From contig NZ_JAUSSF010000002.1 in assembly GCF_030812195.1 (NCBI RefSeq), forward strand, positions 1,027,135 through 1,091,134: DNA of 64,000 bases. The letters are read 5' to 3'. Made by a program: the position numbers and the translations under genes. How positions within the stretch are numbered: the first letter of the stretch is position 1; each line of letters starts with the position of its first letter. Source of the stretch: Chryseobacterium lathyri (GTDB lineage Bacteria > Bacteroidota > Bacteroidia > Flavobacteriales > Weeksellaceae). This document shows, in pieces, positions 45,001 to 53,415 of this stretch. The notes below the pieces were generated by a model. The model saw only the letters and a program-made list of their open reading frames with translations, did not search any database and was not told the DNA's origin.

Positions 45001-45465
45001 ACATCAAACTATCTGGGAAGGGCAGTCAATGTTTTATTTAATGCAGCTTCTACATCCAACCAGTTTATCGCCTTTAATGATAATAACGATCCATATTTCG
45101 CAACCAGTTGCCGATGTGTGAGAGTGAAATATGATGCTCAGGGAAATGAAGCCGGTCCTGTTCCCCGGTTGCAGGTAACGGCTTTGGCTTCAGGAAAAGA
45201 AGCTGTCTTTTTAAACACTGCTGAAGTAAAAGAAAAGGTAAATGGAAACAAAATAACGTTATTCCCAAATCCGGTAAAGGATATCTTATATATTAATGCT
45301 TCGGAAAAAACAGGCTCTTATTATCAGATCTATAATGTTTCTGGACAGCTGGTAAAATCCGGTAAATTTGAAAACGGAAAGACAGATCTGTCAGCTCTCA
45401 ATTCAGGGGTATATTTGGTGAAAATTAACAATTCTGAAGAAATTGTGAAAATTATTAAACAATAA
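42037..45465 (+). CDS. large T9SS-secreted protein with two FISUMP-like modules
   Basis: 1142 residues from ATG 42037; a longer reading from 42004 adds 11 residues before the signal peptide and is less likely. After the signal helix (MKNLVKILVAIFCLVSICAYS), two modules of roughly 450-500 residues follow the same plan. These are a BACON-like strand set ending SDIYWSWHIWVTD / SSPVYWSWHIWITD; MDRNLGA; YQWGRKDPIP; a central insert; DPCPxGWRIP; and a closing CRCxK/R block. The C-terminal 75 residues are a type A T9SS sorting domain (LFPNPVKDILYI, then GVYLVKI). The repeated blocks resemble Fibrobacter major paralogous domain proteins. It should be surface-exposed or released. Ligand unknown. Confidence 0.88.
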   Translation: MKNLVKILVAIFCLVSICAYSRNSRELKVNLQDTFMKRLKSSGDTLTKSDSKVLEVPDWTKAPNSYIFDPGQNSEGLLIPVKKAYAMWEEDNYIKSGGIPSGKVTAEVLWEDTHGLIKSGTRYSLEISGSNGSARIKVPINKAKKGNAVIALKVNSDIYWSWHIWVTDDPTNGSTYKSFDNVNRMRADGTIEPIPDSDWRWMDRNLGALSSSITSSDWNRSIGLLYQWGRKDPIPPLVTRGNDFYEVSGSIGRIRHRGAKNFNGAVNIDNLTKFVPLASAEVTNNIKLSVKNPLSLIYVNKDDNSGQAYYNNNLNLPVNWFGRSAGTPDSRLSELNLWSDNSQGLIGPGYNSNTSARPYRDKSPYDPCPNGWRIPSMLVANLANYSYIDDIRLDFSPFGVKTNMAKNVFEANNYYIIKPTDAGVPAFMTGFRVYPNFGFDLSNIGGNNMGIFPGTGQLIRNAHLGQYTDQHHVALWTATMPRHFDASPAVLARGLFMIPDKGQPDVPDPSYPNVKGRYFYMPMFGRQTSEANGCRCIKDPLYIVNNYDFPTEYLAPQTEYREGINNPNTYQAVKNPISFTIDIPVSKAFSVQSQLLNNKEILDPSSFNSLKANVLWTTNTALINRISVINPSPASLQGLNDSRVSVEITPNQSGNAVVTLHNGSISSPVYWSWHIWITDSTVGSFNYRTELPIAEAVNYVNYVNKADVVLQTEFMDRNLGAVDAFPMVVNAMTPTAAELAKIRASTGMHYQWGRKDPIPTFQYADNKAFYNIFLGTAANNGTVTYTTLTPAVYNNVSGNYIVPYNTYAASIVQDADKPADKIAKVLSYSVKNPLVYMIPSSFAPYNSALPNYTNGTDWLANEPNLAPERWGRGGAKSPFDPCPEGWRIPDVTNVAPISYQDFGQTPWYKKDKNIASFHSVSPDYAGYRVRHPSTTSTIGYMFVGPSYIVGNFPDSGSRGFRSVLANQSSQGTFGTVNFQYPGVWTGALTSNYLGRAVNVLFNAASTSNQFIAFNDNNDPYFATSCRCVRVKYDAQGNEAGPVPRLQVTALASGKEAVFLNTAEVKEKVNGNKITLFPNPVKDILYINASEKTGSYYQIYNVSGQLVKSGKFENGKTDLSALNSGVYLVKINNSEEIVKIIKQ

Positions 45466-45487
45466 AACTTAAAAAAGCAAGCAATAG

Positions 45488-45516
45488 AGCGGAACAGGAT
45501 TTCCTGTTCCGCTTTT
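45488..45516 (+). terminator. terminator of the T9SS-secreted protein gene
   Basis: AGCGGAACAGG pairs perfectly with CCTGTTCCGCT over ATTT (11-bp stem), followed by TTTTT. Confidence 0.9.
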
Positions 45517-45712
45517 TATGACATGCATATGCTTTGCATCTATCATTATTGATGAAAAATTCTATATTATCTTTTGCGGGCACTGAATTTTGAGTTAAAC
45601 CGTACACTCTAAAGGACTTGATATCTTTAAAAAAGCCCTCAGGAACGCATGTTAAACACATCTAAATATTAAATTAAACTGTTTTAACAAAAAGTATATA
45701 ATAAAAAAGCTT

Positions 45713-45720
45713 TACTTTTG
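45713..45720 (+). promoter_or_regulatory. candidate topA -7 box
   Basis: TACTTTTG then CAAAAAAA, 17 bases before the topA ATG. No TTG is visible near -33. Confidence 0.5.
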
Positions 45721-45737
45721 CAAAAAAATTTTTTAGA

Positions 45738-48296
45738 ATGTCGAAAAATTTAGTAATCGTAGAGTCACCGGCAAAAGCAAAAACTATTCAGAAATATTTA
45801 GGGAAGGATTTTGAAGTGAAATCGAGTTTCGGGCACATCCGTGACCTTCCAAAAAAAGGAATGGGAATAGATCTTGCCACCTTCAGTCCTGATTACGAGG
45901 TTTCGGCTGATAAAAAGAAACTGGTAGCAGAATTAAAAGCTGCGGTAAAAAAAGCTGAGATGGTATGGCTGGCTTCCGATGAAGACCGTGAAGGAGAAGC
46001 TATTGCGTGGCACCTTGCAGATGAATTGAAATTAAAGCCTGAGAACAGGAAAAGAATTGTTTTTCATGAGATTACTAAAAATGCCATTCTAAAAGCGATT
46101 GAAAACCCCAGAGATATTGACCAGAACCTTGTAAATGCCCAGCAGGCACGAAGAGTTTTAGACAGGATCGTGGGTTTTGAAATGTCTCCGGTACTTTGGA
46201 AAAAAGTAAAACCGGGTCTTTCTGCAGGAAGAGTACAGTCTGTGGCAGTGAGATTAATTGTGGAAAGAGAAAAAGAGATCCGTGAATTTGTTCCGAAAGC
46301 AAGCTTCAAGCTGGACGGAATCTTCTTAAATAATGCAGAGCAGGAAATTGCTGCCAAACTTAAAAAAGATTTCGAAAAAGAAGAAGAGGCAGAGAAATTC
46401 CTTGAAAAAGCAAAAACTACAGAATTTAAAGTTCTGAATGTTGAAACAAAACCCGGAACACGTTCTGCATCTGCACCATTTACCACTTCCACATTACAGC
46501 AGGAAGCCTCTTCAAGATTAGGATATAACGTAACCAATACCATGCGTCTTGCACAGAGACTGTATGAAGAAGGGTATATTACCTATATGAGAACGGACTC
46601 CGTGAACCTTTCCCAGGAAGCAATCGAAGGCGCGAAAAAGCAGATTACTTCAGAATATGGAGCAGAATATTCTTCACCAAGAAATTATACCACAAAATCT
46701 GCATCTGCACAGGAAGCTCACGAAGCTATCCGCCCTACTGATTTTGCTGTGAAAAGTATCGGTGATGTCCAGTTAAACAGATTATACCAATTAATATACA
46801 GAAGAACACTGGCTTCCCAGATGGCTAACGCTAAAATTGAGAAGACCGTGATCGAAATAGGAAATGCATCACTGCCCCAGCATTTTGAAGCACAGGGTGA
46901 AGTGATCATTTTTGATGGTTTCCTAAAAGCTTATGGAATTGTAAAGACAGAAGACGATGATGAGGAAAATAATGAAAAACTGCTTCCTAAGGTACGTGTA
47001 GGCGAAATTTTAAATTATAAAAAGATCACAGCCTCAGAAAAATTCACAAGGCCAAGTGCAAGATATACGGAAGCCGGACTTGTAAAAAAGCTGGAAGAAT
47101 TGGGAATTGGACGTCCATCTACTTATGCGCCGACGATCCAGACCATCCAGAACAGAGAATATGTGGACAAAAGAGAAATCGATCCTCAAACCCGTGAAGT
47201 GGTTAGGATGTCTCTTACAAAAGATAAGATCAAAAAAGAAGTTCTTGAAGAAAAATTCGGGGGCGATAAAAATAAATTTGTACCTACAGATATCGGTGAA
47301 GTCGTTAATGACTTCCTGACTGATAATTTCAAAGAAATTTTGGACTACGGATTTACGGCAAGAGTAGAAGAGAGTTTTGATGAAATTGCTAACGGAGATC
47401 AGAAATGGAAAGAAATGATGACCAATTTCTATTCAAAATTCCACCCGAGAATTGAAGATGTAGAAGAAAATGCAGACAGGGCCAATGGTGACAGACTTCT
47501 TGGAATAGATCCTAAAACAGGTAAAAACGTTCATGCAAGAATCGGAAGATTCGGAGCTATGATCCAGATCGGAGAAACGGAAGATGAAGAAAAACCAATT
47601 TTTGCTTCATTGATGACCGGGCAGAATATTGCTACCATTTCTCTGGCAGAAGCGCTGGAACTTTTCAAATTGCCATTTGAGCTTAACGAATTTGAAGGAC
47701 AAGGGGTTTCCGTAGGAGTAGGAAGATTCGGACCTTATGTGAAGTGGGGGGGAACGTTTATCAGCATTCCAAAAGGAGAAGATCCTCTTTCTGTAAGCCA
47801 GGCGCGTGCAGAAGAGATCATCAACGAAAAGAAAAAAGCCGATGCGCCGATTGCTACTTATAAAGGAGATCCGGTGACCAAAGGAACTGGAAGATTCGGA
47901 CCGTTCATCAAATACAAAGATATTTTTGTGAATGTTCCTAAAAAATACAATTTCGACAACCTTTCACAAAGCGATATCAACGAATTAATTGATGCCAAGC
48001 TGGAAAAAGAAGCCAACCGTTATATCCAGCAGTGGGAAAAAGAGAAGATCTCCATAGAAAATGGAAGATGGGGCCCTTTCGTTAAATTCGGAAAAGCCAT
48101 GTTCAAGATCCCGAAGAAAAAAGATGATACAAAATATGAGGCTGAAGAGCTGAAAGAGGTGTCACTGGATGAGGTGAAAAAATGGATCACAGACCAGGAC
48201 AAAAATGCTTTTGCAGAGAAAAAGAAGCCTGCTGCAAAGAAACCTGCAGCTAAGAAAACAGCTGCAGTGAAAAAACCAGCTGCCAAAAAGAAGTAA
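45738..48296 (+). CDS. topA: DNA topoisomerase I
   Basis: An 852-residue type IA topoisomerase that relaxes negative supercoils. The TOPRIM domain begins LVIVESPAKAKTIQKYLG and contains WLASDEDREGEAIAWHL with the metal-binding acids. The catalytic Tyr283 lies in ITYMRTDS. Instead of zinc fingers the C-terminus has three zinc-free GRFGPFxK/GRxGPxVK repeats (topo_C_ZnRpt-like), then a Lys/Ala/Pro tail (KKPAAKKTAA) typical of Bacteroidota TopA. It ends with a strong terminator. Confidence 0.98.
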   Translation: MSKNLVIVESPAKAKTIQKYLGKDFEVKSSFGHIRDLPKKGMGIDLATFSPDYEVSADKKKLVAELKAAVKKAEMVWLASDEDREGEAIAWHLADELKLKPENRKRIVFHEITKNAILKAIENPRDIDQNLVNAQQARRVLDRIVGFEMSPVLWKKVKPGLSAGRVQSVAVRLIVEREKEIREFVPKASFKLDGIFLNNAEQEIAAKLKKDFEKEEEAEKFLEKAKTTEFKVLNVETKPGTRSASAPFTTSTLQQEASSRLGYNVTNTMRLAQRLYEEGYITYMRTDSVNLSQEAIEGAKKQITSEYGAEYSSPRNYTTKSASAQEAHEAIRPTDFAVKSIGDVQLNRLYQLIYRRTLASQMANAKIEKTVIEIGNASLPQHFEAQGEVIIFDGFLKAYGIVKTEDDDEENNEKLLPKVRVGEILNYKKITASEKFTRPSARYTEAGLVKKLEELGIGRPSTYAPTIQTIQNREYVDKREIDPQTREVVRMSLTKDKIKKEVLEEKFGGDKNKFVPTDIGEVVNDFLTDNFKEILDYGFTARVEESFDEIANGDQKWKEMMTNFYSKFHPRIEDVEENADRANGDRLLGIDPKTGKNVHARIGRFGAMIQIGETEDEEKPIFASLMTGQNIATISLAEALELFKLPFELNEFEGQGVSVGVGRFGPYVKWGGTFISIPKGEDPLSVSQARAEEIINEKKKADAPIATYKGDPVTKGTGRFGPFIKYKDIFVNVPKKYNFDNLSQSDINELIDAKLEKEANRYIQQWEKEKISIENGRWGPFVKFGKAMFKIPKKKDDTKYEAEELKEVSLDEVKKWITDQDKNAFAEKKKPAAKKPAAKKTAAVKKPAAKKK

Positions 48297-48314
48297 TAGC
48301 AAAATAATTATATA

Positions 48315-48346
48315 AAGCCGTTAACAATTCTGTTGACGGCTTTTTT
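48315..48346 (+). terminator. terminator of topA
   Basis: AAGCCGTTAACA pairs with TGTTGACGGCTT (one G-T pair) over ATTC, followed by a run of T. Confidence 0.88.
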
Positions 48347-48392
48347 ATCAACAAAAAACACCACAGCATATGAACTTGCTGTGGTTTTTTTG

Positions 48393-48400
48393 TATGTTTG
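48393..48400 (+). promoter_or_regulatory. candidate -7 box of the ureohydrolase-like gene
   Basis: TATGTTTG matches TAnnTTTG. A TTG at 48376-48378 is too close (14 bases) for a good -33. The ATG at 48449 is 48 bases beyond. Confidence 0.4.
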
Positions 48401-48448
48401 TTCCATAAAGAAATTAATCACACATTCTCAAGTTTTCAGATTAAAAAT

Positions 48449-49516
48449 ATGGATTTTGAAGATTTTATTATTTCACCAAGAAATTTCAAAACAGAAAGCT
48501 GGCAGATCGGAAGCAGGATCTCTAAAGATATAAAAGAAGACAGTATTGTTCTTCTCTTTGTTTCGGATTACAGAGGAGCGGGCGGCGATGCGGAAGTACA
48601 GGATTTTACGGCAGTGAGAAAAGAGTTCTATAAACTTTCACAGATGGATTTTGAAATTCCTGTAGTAGACCTTGGAGATCTGGTTTCCGGAAAATCCGTT
48701 CAGGATTCTCATTATATTCTGCAGGAAGTCTTGTCGGCATGTCATTACAAAAGAGCACTTCCGGTAATTATCGGAGGATCCAATGATTTTGCTTTCTCAC
48801 TCTTTTCAACATTGAATTTTCATAAAAAAAATATTAACTATACCCAGATCAGCAATATTATCTCCCTGCAGCAAGGTGAGACAATTAATGAGCATACCTT
48901 TTTGGGGAAGATTTTAGGTTCCAAAAATTTCTCCATCAAAAATTACCATCATCTGGGTTATCAGAAGCATCTGAATGAAGTGGATTCGATAAGGCTCATC
49001 AAGGAGGTGGAGTTTGATATTATCCGTCTTGCCGAAATGATGAATTCTACAGAAAAAACAGAACCCTTCTTCAGAAAAACAGATTTGGTAACCTTAAACT
49101 GCGATGCTGTTGAAAGCTTCAGTGAACCGTTTTCTATGAATCCCCAGGTAAACGGATTAAACCGGAGAGAGATATGTGCCTACATGAAAGAAATAGGATT
49201 GAGTGAAAATTTAAAATCTGTAGGGATTTTTAATTATAATATTTATTCGGAAAACCAGCTGAATCACCAGCTGCTGGCACAGATGATCTGGTATCTGATC
49301 GAGGGGATCAATATCCAGCGGTCTCATCCGAAAGAAAGGCATTACGAACTGTTCTATGTTTTGGTAGATGAGGAACAATATGCTTTCAAACGGGATACTT
49401 TCAGTAATCTATGGTATTTCGGAGAGGATGAAAATATAGAAAACTGTATTCCATGCTCCAAAAAAGACTTTGAAGAAGCAAAAAGAGGAACGCTTAATCC
49501 CAGGCTGACTTTTTAA
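48449..49516 (+). CDS. ureohydrolase (arginase)-fold protein lacking the metal site
   Basis: 355 residues from ATG 48449; an upstream TTG coincides with a -7 box and is not a start. The chain follows the arginase/formimidoylglutamase fold: SIVLLFVSDYRGAGGDAEVQ near the start, PVIIGGSNDFAF where GGDHS is expected, and LVTLNCDAVE where SxDxDxxDP is expected. The DAHxD segment is not recognisable. Most manganese ligands are therefore missing, so hydrolysis of arginine or formiminoglutamate is unlikely despite the fold. Flavobacteriia commonly keep such a gene next to topA, as I recall. It is followed by the SGNH gene after 11 bases and might be co-transcribed with it. Confidence 0.8.
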   Translation: MDFEDFIISPRNFKTESWQIGSRISKDIKEDSIVLLFVSDYRGAGGDAEVQDFTAVRKEFYKLSQMDFEIPVVDLGDLVSGKSVQDSHYILQEVLSACHYKRALPVIIGGSNDFAFSLFSTLNFHKKNINYTQISNIISLQQGETINEHTFLGKILGSKNFSIKNYHHLGYQKHLNEVDSIRLIKEVEFDIIRLAEMMNSTEKTEPFFRKTDLVTLNCDAVESFSEPFSMNPQVNGLNRREICAYMKEIGLSENLKSVGIFNYNIYSENQLNHQLLAQMIWYLIEGINIQRSHPKERHYELFYVLVDEEQYAFKRDTFSNLWYFGEDENIENCIPCSKKDFEEAKRGTLNPRLTF

Positions 49517-49527
49517 TAACACATAAG

Positions 49528-50304
49528 ATGAAAAAAAAATTATTAGTAAGCATTATTCTGTTAACCGGAGTGGTCAGCTTCATTTATTTCTGGAATAAAT
49601 ATACTTACGCAGGCGAAGAAAATTATTTTTCCTCCAATACAAAACCGGAAAACGGAATGCAGATCGGAATTATTGGAGATAGTTGGGTGGTAAGGCAAAA
49701 CCTGGATTCGCTTTTACAGAAAAAGCTGTTGGATAAAGGGTTGCATTCAGAAATCTATTCATCAGGAAATCCGGGAGCCAAAACCAAAAAGATCTACGAA
49801 AACCTTTTTAAAGATGATAATGAAGAATTTTCTTCCAAAAAAGTAATTGAAAGGAAACCGGATTACTGTATCATAATTGCCGGAGTGAATGATGCGGCCA
49901 CCTATATGGGCCCTGAATTTTATACCTATCATATGGTGAAGATCATTAAAACGCTTCTGCATTATAACATCCGGCCGGTCGTTGTTTCCCTTCCTGAATT
50001 TGGAGCCGAAGAAAATTTTAAAAATAAAAATATAGCGAGCAGCCTCAGTAACAGGAGCGCTGAATTAGTTTTGAATGGCGGCGACCACTTTAAAATCTCG
50101 GATTACAGGAATGCTCTGCAGAAAGAATTAAAGCATGGCGGACTGAATGAAAAAGTGATCATTTTAAATTTTGATGAAGTAAGTTCTGATTATGATAAAG
50201 ACAGAAGTCTGTATGCAGATCCACTTCATTTAAATAAGCAGGGTTACCAAAAGTTCAGTGAGTTTTTAGCAAAAGGAATTGTTAATTTAGAAAACGCGAA
50301 ATGA
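49528..50304 (+). CDS. SGNH/GDSL hydrolase or O-acyltransferase, membrane-anchored
   Basis: A 258-residue protein with an N-terminal helix (LLVSIILLTGVVSFIYFW). Its SGNH blocks are all present: IGDSW with Ser52, the Gly of SSGNPGAKT, IAGVNDA with the Asn, and ADPLHLN with Asp231 and His234. Such enzymes add or remove acetyl groups on extracellular polysaccharides. It starts the exopolysaccharide operon and overlaps the next glycosyltransferase by four bases. Confidence 0.88.
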   Translation: MKKKLLVSIILLTGVVSFIYFWNKYTYAGEENYFSSNTKPENGMQIGIIGDSWVVRQNLDSLLQKKLLDKGLHSEIYSSGNPGAKTKKIYENLFKDDNEEFSSKKVIERKPDYCIIIAGVNDAATYMGPEFYTYHMVKIIKTLLHYNIRPVVVSLPEFGAEENFKNKNIASSLSNRSAELVLNGGDHFKISDYRNALQKELKHGGLNEKVIILNFDEVSSDYDKDRSLYADPLHLNKQGYQKFSEFLAKGIVNLENAK

Positions 50305-51287
50305 TGGTTTCAATTATAGTTCCCGTATATAATGTAGAAAATTACCTGGCGAAATGCCTGGACTCCCTCGTTGGACAGACGCTTCAGAATATTGAGATTT
50401 TAGTCATTAATGATGGCAGTAAAGATCGTTCAGAACTTGTCATTGAAGAATACGCACGGAAATTCCCAGATAAAATAAAAGCTTTCGCCAAAGATAACGG
50501 AGGTCTAAGTGATGCCAGAAACTTTGGTATTGAAAGAGCTTCAGGAGAATATATAGGTTTTGTGGATAGTGATGATTATGTTACGGAGACGATGTTTGAA
50601 GAAATGCTGGAAATGGCAGAAAAACATCAGGCTAAAATGGTTATCTGCAACATTCAGAAAGTAGATCAGAATGGAAAAATAACTCAGAAACTGACGCAAA
50701 TTCCCAATATGTCTGAAAAAATAAATTTAGAAGATCATTTTTCTGTTTTTTCGGATCTAAGTTATTTTGCCTGCAATAAATTGTTTAAAAAAGAGCTTTT
50801 TGATAAAAAAAGATTTAAAAAAGGAATCCACTTTGAGGATATTCAGTTGATACCGCAGCTGCTTTTGGAATGTGATGTTCTGGCTCAGACGCAGAATTTT
50901 CATTATCAGTATCTGGAGCGTACGGATTCTATTACAAAAACCCACACAGAAAAAGGGCTTGATATCCTGAAGGCAGTAAAAGATGTGGAGCAGGTATTTG
51001 ACAAATCCGGATATTCCCACAAAAGAGAAGAGCTTAAAAATTTTCAGATTTTTGAAGGGATATATTCTTTTTTAGCGTATCTCGCCTTTGTAAAAGACAA
51101 CGAAACATTTTATAAAATGGATGGTGAACTGGCGGTTTTTATGAAAGAAAGAAAAATAAAAATTCGAGATATATTAAACTATAATCGTTTTGGTAAGAAT
51201 TATCTTTTATCTTTGCCGTTGAAAAAAAAGATATTTTATCTGTTGTTTTTTGCAGGGCAAAAGAAACTGATAAGAAAATTGTTATAA
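50301..51287 (+). CDS. family 2 glycosyltransferase
   Basis: A 328-residue GT-A enzyme: SIIVPVYNVENYL, VINDGSKDRS, DARNFGIERASGEYIGFVDS leading into DSDDYV with the metal-binding Asp. It adds a sugar to the lipid-linked repeat unit in the cytoplasm. Sugar and linkage cannot be inferred. It overlaps the SGNH gene (ATGA) and is 73-94 bases from the next gene. Confidence 0.92.
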   Translation: MMVSIIVPVYNVENYLAKCLDSLVGQTLQNIEILVINDGSKDRSELVIEEYARKFPDKIKAFAKDNGGLSDARNFGIERASGEYIGFVDSDDYVTETMFEEMLEMAEKHQAKMVICNIQKVDQNGKITQKLTQIPNMSEKINLEDHFSVFSDLSYFACNKLFKKELFDKKRFKKGIHFEDIQLIPQLLLECDVLAQTQNFHYQYLERTDSITKTHTEKGLDILKAVKDVEQVFDKSGYSHKREELKNFQIFEGIYSFLAYLAFVKDNETFYKMDGELAVFMKERKIKIRDILNYNRFGKNYLLSLPLKKKIFYLLFFAGQKKLIRKLL

Positions 51288-51381
51288 CACAAATGATAAG
51301 TACAATTATTTCATTTATTATATAAAACGTTGAAATGTAGCGCTTTGTGAAAGTGTTCGGGTGGTTTTATTAGAGATATTG

Positions 51382-52530
51382 ATGATGTACTTGATAAAAA
51401 AAATGAAGAATTTTGAATTGTTCTTAAGCGAATCAGGAATTTCTATTTTTTACGTGAAAATAGGATTAGGTTTTCTGTTCTCTTTTTTAATTACCTTTTT
51501 CTCTATTCCTACCATCATTAAGATTTCCAGAAGAAAGAATCTTATGGATGAGCCGGGTATAAGAAGTTCCCATCTCAGAAAAATCCCCAATCTTGGCGGG
51601 ATTGCCATCTTTTATTCAATCGGAATCTGCGCATCTATATTTGCGTATGAGCTTTTTGATCTTTACAAATTTTTATTTGCCTCATTAATTATCCTTCTGT
51701 ATATAGGAGTGATGGATGACATTGTTGTCATGAGAGCCTATAAGAAACTTGTAGCTCAGATTATGGTTTCTGCATTGGCTGTAATAGGGTCCGATATTAG
51801 AATCAGAAGTTTGTTCGGAATATTCGGGATCTATGAAATGAGCTATTTTATAAGTGTGCTGTTCAGTATCATTACTTTTATTATTCTTATCAATGCTTTC
51901 AATCTGATTGACGGAATAGATGGGCTTGCCGGAGGATATTCTGTGATCTGCAGCGCCCTTTTCGGAATAAGCTATTACAGGTTGGGAGAATATAATTTCC
52001 CTTTGGTTGTCCTATCGGTTGTAATTATAGGTACTGTACTGGCATTTTTGTACTATAATTTATCCAATTACAGGACCAATAAAATATTTATGGGAGATAC
52101 GGGATCTATGCTTCTCGGTTTCCTTTTAGCATTTACATCAATCTGTTTTATTGATATTTTCATAGACAGAGAGCTTCCCAATGTGCCCAGATATCACCTG
52201 CAGTCTGCACCGGCGGTAGCAGTTGCTATTCTTATTCTGCCGATTGTGGATACTTTAAATGTAATTATTGTAAGACTGTGCAATAAAAAGTCACCTTTTG
52301 ATGCGGACAAAAACCACATTCATCACAAGCTGTTGAAATTAGACCTTACCCATAGGCGCTCTACATTTTACATTATAGTTTATTATCTGATGATTGTAGC
52401 TGTGGCCTATTATTTAAGACATATCAATGTAAATCTCCTTCTTTTGATCATCGTTTTATTAGGCTTTTCTGGAGCTTATCTTCCGGATCTTATCTATCAT
52501 TTACGAAATAACAAGAAAATAAGAAATTAA
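51382..52530 (+). CDS. WecA/MraY-like undecaprenyl-phosphate sugar-1-phosphate transferase
   Basis: About 382 residues from ATG 51382; GTG 51361 and ATG 51403 are alternatives. Eleven membrane helices are expected. Family motifs are DDIVVMRAYKK, NLIDGIDGLAGG (the Mg-binding acids), GDTGSMLLGF, and the loop HIHHKLLKLDLTHR. It starts the repeat unit by placing a sugar phosphate on undecaprenyl phosphate. Placed in the middle of the exopolysaccharide operon; the next gene has its own promoter-like box. Confidence 0.92.
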   Translation: MMYLIKKMKNFELFLSESGISIFYVKIGLGFLFSFLITFFSIPTIIKISRRKNLMDEPGIRSSHLRKIPNLGGIAIFYSIGICASIFAYELFDLYKFLFASLIILLYIGVMDDIVVMRAYKKLVAQIMVSALAVIGSDIRIRSLFGIFGIYEMSYFISVLFSIITFIILINAFNLIDGIDGLAGGYSVICSALFGISYYRLGEYNFPLVVLSVVIIGTVLAFLYYNLSNYRTNKIFMGDTGSMLLGFLLAFTSICFIDIFIDRELPNVPRYHLQSAPAVAVAILILPIVDTLNVIIVRLCNKKSPFDADKNHIHHKLLKLDLTHRRSTFYIIVYYLMIVAVAYYLRHINVNLLLLIIVLLGFSGAYLPDLIYHLRNNKKIRN

Positions 52531-52534
52531 TTTT

Positions 52535-52542
52535 TACTTTTG
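52535..52542 (+). promoter_or_regulatory. candidate -7 box for the Wza-Wzc genes
   Basis: TACTTTTG then CAAATAAT begins four bases after the previous stop and 16 bases before the ATG. No -33 TTG is seen. Confidence 0.45.
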
Positions 52543-52558
52543 CAAATAATATCCCAAT

Positions 52559-53413
52559 ATGATGAAGAACTTGAAATATTTATTTTTACTATTTCCCCTT
52601 TTAATTACATCCTGCATCACTAAAAAAGATGTAAGGTATATGCAGCCCAGCGAGAGTCTTGTAATCAATGAAGAAGGACTTATTCCCTACAATATTCCTA
52701 TTTATAGAATTACAAAGAATGATATTCTTAATCTCAATATTGTAACTACGCCCAAGGGAGATGCTGCACAATTTTATTCATCTCTGAATTCTTCCGGAGG
52801 ATCCGGAGGCTCGAATTCTGCAATAGGAGGAGCTGGTTCCTCCGGAGGTTCTGCCAACGGTGGAAATGTGAATTTTTATTTTAACGGTCTGAAAGTAGAT
52901 CCTAAAGGAGATATCAATGTTTTCGGAATAGGATACGTGAAAGCAGAAGGAAGAACATTGGAAGATGTTACTCAGGAGCTTCAGGAGAAGGTAAATGAAA
53001 ACTTTCAGGAAGGAAAATCAGAAGTAAGATTGAATACAAACGGGATCACCTATTATATTCTCGGAGATGTGGAGACTACAGGTCTTTCAGGAGAAAAGGT
53101 AGTCCATAAAAATACGCTGACTATTACGGAGGCACTGGCCATTAACGGAGGGTTAAACAGAACTATCGACCGTACTAATATTGTTATCCACAGAAAATTG
53201 CCCGAAGGAATTAAAAAGGCAAAAATAGACCTTACCCGCGAAGATATCATGAATTCCCCGTACTATTACGTACAGAATGGTGACGAAATTTATCTGAATA
53301 CCAGAGGAAAAAGCTTGAACGGATTTGGAAAAGATCCTGTACAGACTTTAACCACTGGGGTATCGGTGATTACTACAGCATTATCAATTTATCTGCTTCT
53401 TAAAAACCTTTAA
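52559..53413 (+). CDS. Wza-like polysaccharide export lipoprotein
   Basis: A 284-residue lipoprotein with lipobox ITSC and the DVRYMQPSE start of Bacteroidota Wza homologues. A poly-Gly/Ser insert (about residues 78-103, GGSGGSNSAIGG) interrupts the export domain. The SLBB-like part YILGDVETTGLSG and the C-terminal helix AITTALSIYLLL follow. It forms the outer channel for polysaccharide export and is coupled to the Wzc-type kinase, two bases downstream. Confidence 0.92.
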   Translation: MMKNLKYLFLLFPLLITSCITKKDVRYMQPSESLVINEEGLIPYNIPIYRITKNDILNLNIVTTPKGDAAQFYSSLNSSGGSGGSNSAIGGAGSSGGSANGGNVNFYFNGLKVDPKGDINVFGIGYVKAEGRTLEDVTQELQEKVNENFQEGKSEVRLNTNGITYYILGDVETTGLSGEKVVHKNTLTITEALAINGGLNRTIDRTNIVIHRKLPEGIKKAKIDLTREDIMNSPYYYVQNGDEIYLNTRGKSLNGFGKDPVQTLTTGVSVITTALSIYLLLKNL

Positions 53414-53415
53414 CC

